DNA of 64,000 bases, from NCBI RefSeq assembly GCF_023343835.1, contig NC_064437.1, forward strand, positions 20,600,001 through 20,664,000, read 5' to 3'. The notes under the pieces are model-generated. The model was not told where the DNA came from. It did no database searches and saw nothing but the letters and a program-made list of their open reading frames with translations. The translations under genes were made by a program, and so were the position numbers. Each line of letters opens with the position of its first letter. Position 1 is the first letter of the stretch. This DNA is from Lagopus muta (taxonomy: Eukaryota; Chordata; Aves; Galliformes; Phasianidae). Of this stretch, positions 62,306 to 64,000 are shown in pieces.

Positions 62306-64000
62306 CAGAAAGACTCACCCATTTATAGGCAATCTTTGATTCTCACACTTTTTCCAGCTAGTCAGAATTCTAAGAAAATCACTACAGGTTGCAAAAAAAT
62401 CTAAGGCACTGTACTGTAGAAGCCCATCATCATGACCTTCTTTAAAACATCTTCTAGATATAAGCTAAGGGCTTATTAAAATAGTGAGACCTTGCAACCT
62501 ATTCCCATAGTGTCCATGCAGGCTTAGACATGACTAAATAAAAGCATATAAATATATATATTCTACAATAGCAGCTGTCTTAAGGTTCCCTTCATGCTCT
62601 GGCTGAGTTTTGCTAGAGGCATCCAGGTAGAGGACATGGAGCTCTTGCCCCTGAGCAGCTAGGCTGGCAGGCAGGAGTCTTCCTGCCTGCTTTGCATTGG
62701 GTGGAAGGGCAGAGGGGTTAATGTGGGCTGCAGCAGTGCTCCTTCCTTGTGGCACCCAATGCTGCCTGTTTACTGATATGGGGCCATTCGTATCCTTGTC
62801 CCCTTCCCAGAACTGGGCTGTCACAATGTGGTTATCAAACCTTATTCTTGTAAGTGACTACAAAGCTATAAAGCCAAAGAAGGTCATCAACCCATACAAT
62901 GCCAGAGCTCTGTGTCTAATTAATGTAACAAAAATGAAGCGCAGTGATAAAGTTTCAGGAACTCTTTGAGGCAACGCCCAGTAAAACCAAGAATTTTGGC
63001 AGGGCCTTGGCAAATAAAAATGTTAGTGCCATGAAATTGTTCTAATTATGTAACAGATGGGTTTTTCTGTTCAGTTTTCATCACATTATAGGCATATTGT
63101 TTATATAGCTCAGTGGCATAGATTTACGAGAGAAAGAAGGTGCTGAGTTTTACATTGAGACATTTTTATTAATTTGTCTATGTCCACTGGCAGTCATTGC
63201 TGATCCTGTTTGCTCACGATATTTTAAAACAGTTGCAGGATTTCTTTCTAAAAAGAAAGATGTGAAAATCAGAAAAATCTCTGAAATGCTACTGACTGCA
63301 ACCCCATATTAAAAAAAAAAAAAATGAGTGCAGAAAACATGCCACATCAGAGCATGGCATGGAGTACTATAATATGCTTTCTATGAAAATCAGACGAAAT
63401 ACATGTTTACAAAGAAAAAGGAAGGCCTTCCATAATATTAACTAACTCTACTAATTTAAACTGAGCTGTGATTTATGTGCTCTGCTGCCTCATCACATAG
63501 TACTGTACCCCAAAGCCAATCCTGGATCTTTAGATTGGGTTTAGATCTAAACAAACTACAGCAAAAAAATATTTTATCCTCATTTAAAGTTTTTTCTTAG
63601 AATTAGCCTGCCACTAATTTCTCCTTCCTTTCCTGAGTTTTGAAGGGGTTTTAACTTTCAATACTCATTTGTTTCTGTGTTTCAAAATTCACATTAGGAA
63701 AGAATTTTTAAGGCGCAATCGCTGTAGCAATTCAAATATCTGCGTTAATCCTAACAAACGGCATTCAGATAATATTAATGGGCTGATTTACAAGTAATAA
63801 AGCAAGGATGGGACTATTCTTAATTTATCCTGCTGCGTTCAGATATTGCCTCACATATGGCAGAGGAGATTACCAGCAGCTCTGAGACCCCCACGATTCT
63901 TGAGGCATAACAAAACAGATTAATCGGGGACTAATAAGGTCAGCTCAGGTATAGCACAACTGAGATTACTTCAGGGCTAAATTTTGGCCCAGTTTTACAC
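62306..64000. other. Non-genic DNA
   Basis: No gene recognised. The last 300 bp (63700-64000) retain CpG dinucleotides and TAAT-type homeodomain motifs in AT-rich DNA (gcaatcgc, tgcgttaatcc, gattaatcgggg) and are a candidate conserved regulatory element. Confidence 0.45.

Noticed and set aside
62012-62404. 130-codon plus-strand frame
   Set aside because: Runs across an antisense CR1 tail; the translation is CR1 3' end noise.
1-64000. tRNA, rRNA, known microRNA or endogenous retrovirus
   Set aside because: I scanned for tRNA A/B boxes, familiar microRNA seeds and LTR or retroviral protein motifs and saw none I could support. A tRNAscan, Rfam or LTR search could still find divergent cases.

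Overview
This window reads as avian nuclear DNA, most likely from a galliform such as chicken. It is AT-rich, has no bacterial-type gene packing and no long ATG-started reading frame with a recognisable domain. Its interspersed repeats are typical of birds: CR1 LINE pieces (3' tails ending in the tctatgat / atcacaga octamer, plus a reverse-transcriptase fragment), mariner elements of the chicken Galluhop type, short hAT-type elements, and much older L2-like and MIR-like fossils. I could not place it on a chromosome or tie it to a named gene. The best description is a gene desert or a very long intron.

Layout. 1-7 kb: unique AT-rich DNA with one antisense CR1 reverse-transcriptase fragment (3.74-4.08 kb). 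7.0-7.3 kb: the only clear CpG island, containing a textbook CTCF core motif and an Sp1-type GC box. 9.3-9.55 kb: a CR1 tail, then a hAT-type element with a Galluhop end inside it. 12.5 kb: a short coding-like stretch. 18.4-18.9 kb: a sense CR1 tail. 21.6 kb: one isolated exon-like segment on the minus strand. 22.35-22.8 kb: an L2-like fossil. 28.4-29.0 kb: an internally deleted Galluhop mariner. 32.1-34.5 kb: the most gene-like object, a three-exon transcription unit that would encode a 41-residue secreted peptide. 35.6, 37.5 and 44.5 kb: MIR-like fossils. 45.8 kb: a second hAT-type copy. 48.1-48.9 kb: a weaker two-exon candidate for a 63-residue secreted protein. 59.6 kb: an antisense Galluhop end. 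60.9-62.3 kb: two antisense CR1 tails.

Function. No pathway or operon can be reconstructed. The two candidate small secreted-peptide genes are both on the plus strand and each has a phase-0 intron after a signal-peptide exon. They are inferred only from splice signals, reading frame, signal-peptide character and AATAAA sites, so they remain hypotheses until RNA or comparative data support them. Good splice-site matches also occur by chance in 64 kb, and confidences are set with that in mind. I found no tRNA, rRNA, CRISPR array, endogenous retrovirus or known protein-coding exon.
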